Assembly: GCA_965220385.1 (NCBI GenBank)
Contig: OZ244825.1
Coordinates: 6,200,001-6,264,000 of the forward strand
Direction of reading: 5' to 3'
DNA from: PCPOR2b sp965220385
GTDB taxonomy: Bacteria > Poribacteria > WGA-4E > PCPOR2b
DNA: 64,000 bases
Shown here: positions 62,207-64,000 of the stretch, one piece after another
Layout: each line of letters starts with the position of its first letter
Position numbering within the stretch: the first letter of the stretch is position 1
The notes under the pieces: model-generated
What the model was told of the DNA's origin: nothing
Databases searched by the model: none
The model's input: the letters and a program-made list of their open reading frames with translations, nothing else
Translations under genes and position numbers: made by a program

Positions 62207-62923
62207 ATGAACAACATCGCAGCAATTTTCAAGAAAGAGTTTAGAAGTTACTTTAATTCGCCTATCGCTTATATCTTTATCACATTTTTCCTCGCACTTT
62301 CCGCTTGGTTTTTCTTTCGGGGTTTTTTCCTTGTGGGACAAGCTGTGCTGAGGGGTTTCTTCACTTGGGTGCCGTGGATATTCCTGCTGTTCATACCGGC
62401 GGTCACTATGAAACTCTGGGCGGAAGAAAAGAAGATAGGCACGGTTGAAATCCTGATGACCCTTCCCATCAAGGATTATGAGGTGGTCATCGGAAAATAT
62501 CTCGCCAGTTTTTGCCTGCTTGGGGTAACCATTCTGCTCTCCCTTTCCATACCCATCACTGTCGCCTACCTTGGGGAGCCGGATGGAGGCCCCATCCTCG
62601 GCGGCTATATCGGTCTTTGCCTGATGGGTGGGGCTTATCTCGCCATTGGGATGTTCGCATCCACCATTACGGAAAACCAGATTGTCGCCTTTATTCTGGG
62701 CATTGTGATGTGTTTTGGACTACTCATCATCGGTGAAGATATCGTGCTTTTCAATGCGCCGAACTGGATTGTCCCAATTTTCAGTTATCTCGGTTTAGGT
62801 GCCCACTTTTCCAGCATTTTGAGGGGTGTCATTGACTCGCGGGATCTCATCTATTACTTTTCTGTTATCGGATTTTTCCTTTATTTGAGCGTTCTGATGG
62901 TTACAGTTCAGAAATGGAGATAG
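62207..62923 (+). CDS. ABC-2 permease, GldF-like
   Basis: 238 residues. Short N-terminal amphipathic stretch (FKKEFRSYFNSPIAYIF), then about six TM segments with an LWAEEKKIGTVEILMTLPIKDYE loop typical of ABC-2 permeases. Pairs with the GldA-like ATPase and the next gene (4-base gap to its ATG at 62928) in an exporter or gliding-associated complex in the inner membrane. Confidence 0.86.
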   Translation: MNNIAAIFKKEFRSYFNSPIAYIFITFFLALSAWFFFRGFFLVGQAVLRGFFTWVPWIFLLFIPAVTMKLWAEEKKIGTVEILMTLPIKDYEVVIGKYLASFCLLGVTILLSLSIPITVAYLGEPDGGPILGGYIGLCLMGGAYLAIGMFASTITENQIVAFILGIVMCFGLLIIGEDIVLFNAPNWIVPIFSYLGLGAHFSSILRGVIDSRDLIYYFSVIGFFLYLSVLMVTVQKWR

Positions 62924-62927
62924 AGCC

Positions 62928-64000
62928 ATGGCTACAAAAACACTGAAATATGGCGGCAATACACTCGCGTTTATTCTTGTCGTCTTTGGCATTGTCGCAT
63001 TAATAAATTTCCTGTCAAGTCGTCGTTTTGTTCGTGCAGACCTCACAGCAGACAAGCGATATACAATCTCACAATCAACTAAAAGTGTCCTTGATCGGTT
63101 GGACGATATCGTGACAATTGATGTCTATTTCTCACGACAGCCACCGCGTGTCGCCCAGATCCGTCAATCCGTCCGCGATATGCTTGAGGAGTATCGCGCC
63201 TTCTCCAAGAATTTGGAGATCAACTTTATTGACCCTTCGTCGGAGGACGAAGCCCTAAAGCAGAAACTTCGGTTTATGGGGATTCCTGAGATCCAAGTGA
63301 ACGTCATTGAGAAGGACAAAGCGGAACTCGCCAACGTCTACATGGGTGTTGCGATTCTCTATGAGGATAAAAAAGAGGTCTTGCCTATCGTCCAAACGAC
63401 TAACAATCTTGAATACGATCTGACCTCTGCTATTCTTAAGGTAACAAGCAAAGAGGTTAAAACGGTTGGCTTCCTCTCTGGACACGATGAGATAGATGTA
63501 TCTGATCAGGCGTTTGGTCCACTGCGCCAAGAGTTGAGCAGGCAGTATGAAGTGAAAAACGTACCGATTGATGGAGGCAAAGCGATTGATGCTGACGTCG
63601 CGACACTGATTATCGCGGGACCGAAAAAAGAGTTGACGGAGCGCGAAAAGTATGAGATCGATCAGTTCATCATGCGGGGTGGACGGGCCTGTTTTCTGAT
63701 TGATCCGATCCTTATTCAATACGAAGGGCTAAATGTAAGCCCTCTGCAAACGGGGCTGAACGATCTGTTGGAACACTACGGCGTTAAACTCAACGAGAAC
63801 CTTGTGCTTGATGTCTCAATGGGGCAGCTCACCTATTCACAAGGTTTTATGACGGTATCAACAAGCTACGCCTACTTCATCAAGCTGATGAAGCAGTATC
63901 AATATCGCACGGGGGAAACCTCAGAGGGATTGTCGCAAGACAGCATTATTACTAGCCAGTTGGAGAGTTTGATGTTGCCTTGGGCGGGTTCGATTGAGCT
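62928..64000 (+). CDS. GldG-like ABC auxiliary protein (3' end outside window)
   Basis: At least 357 residues, frame open to the edge. One N-terminal TM (LAFILVVFGIVALINFL), then RADLTADKRYTISQSTKSVL, the ThuA/GldG auxiliary domain with VDVYFSR, VGFLSGHDEIDVSDQAFGPLRQEL and GGRACFLIDP. Works with the GldA/GldF pair. Family members include the mostly periplasmic GldG of gliding bacteria and exporter-associated proteins; the role here is unproven. Confidence 0.85.
   Translation, partial: MATKTLKYGGNTLAFILVVFGIVALINFLSSRRFVRADLTADKRYTISQSTKSVLDRLDDIVTIDVYFSRQPPRVAQIRQSVRDMLEEYRAFSKNLEINFIDPSSEDEALKQKLRFMGIPEIQVNVIEKDKAELANVYMGVAILYEDKKEVLPIVQTTNNLEYDLTSAILKVTSKEVKTVGFLSGHDEIDVSDQAFGPLRQELSRQYEVKNVPIDGGKAIDADVATLIIAGPKKELTEREKYEIDQFIMRGGRACFLIDPILIQYEGLNVSPLQTGLNDLLEHYGVKLNENLVLDVSMGQLTYSQGFMTVSTSYAYFIKLMKQYQYRTGETSEGLSQDSIITSQLESLMLPWAGSIE

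Noticed and set aside
1..64000. CRISPR arrays, tRNA or rRNA genes
   Set aside because: No repeat-spacer pattern, cloverleaf or rRNA-like stretch was recognised by eye; tRNAscan and an rRNA search could confirm.

Overview
The window looks like chromosome of an uncultured Gram-negative bacterium, most probably a member of Candidatus Poribacteria or a close relative. This is inference from gene style: secreted leucine-rich-repeat/metallopeptidase/dockerin proteins with WD40 repeats, a C-terminal 'YPNPFNPETWIPY' sorting-like module, many Gfo/Idh/MocA, PhyH, enolase-superfamily and sialidase-like enzymes, and dispersed short palindromes between genes. The cell has an outer membrane (lipoproteins, beta-barrels) and, from the DNPR motif in MurE, meso-diaminopimelate peptidoglycan. 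TTG and GTG starts occur. No tRNA, rRNA, CRISPR array or transposase was recognised.

Layout. 1-7.4 kb (minus): two tandem paralogous surface proteins (LRR, zinc metallopeptidase, dockerin, then WD40 or LRR/Ig-like/sorting module) and a small lipoprotein, with repeat-rich spacers. 7.7-19.2 kb (minus): a catabolic-looking run with HD hydrolase, ThDP enzyme, ferritin-like protein, sugar kinase, Gfo/Idh oxidoreductase, PhyH dioxygenase, NHL propeller, sialidase-like protein, 3-hydroxyacyl-CoA dehydrogenase and aldo/keto reductase. 19.6-21.1 kb (plus): moaD, moaE and a lipoprotein. 21.1-24.6 kb (minus): a giant outer-membrane protein. 24.9-36.6 kb: folD, then more small-molecule and sugar metabolism (two-domain or single-domain dehydrogenases, a toroid glycosidase-like protein, MFS transporter, enolase-superfamily enzyme, phenylacetate-CoA-ligase-like enzyme, cupin).

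36.9-41.7 kb (plus): an uncharacterised four-gene cell-envelope cluster. It holds a coiled-coil lipoprotein with an NTF2-like end, a membrane-anchored NTF2-like protein, an Ig-like lipoprotein, and a PorV-like beta-barrel fused to a lytic transglycosylase. 43.1-46.5 kb: a lone EutN/CcmL microcompartment vertex protein is followed at once by a sensor kinase carrying a RegB-like GGxxNPF quinone motif and an NtrC-type regulator that has lost the GAFTGA loop.

46.5-56.1 kb: formyl-THF cyclo-ligase, a near-consensus promoter, then an abbreviated division/cell-wall cluster (rsmH, ftsL, ftsI, murE, murF, mraY) interrupted by a secreted protein and by two tandem copies of a roughly 48-residue single-TM protein. 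56.2-60 kb: an SDR, dcd, and nitrogen assimilation (glnA, glnB), with a textbook sigma-54 -24/-12 element upstream of glnA. 60.4-64 kb: a GldA/GldF/GldG-type ABC system with an embedded SprT-like metalloprotein; the last gene runs off the window.
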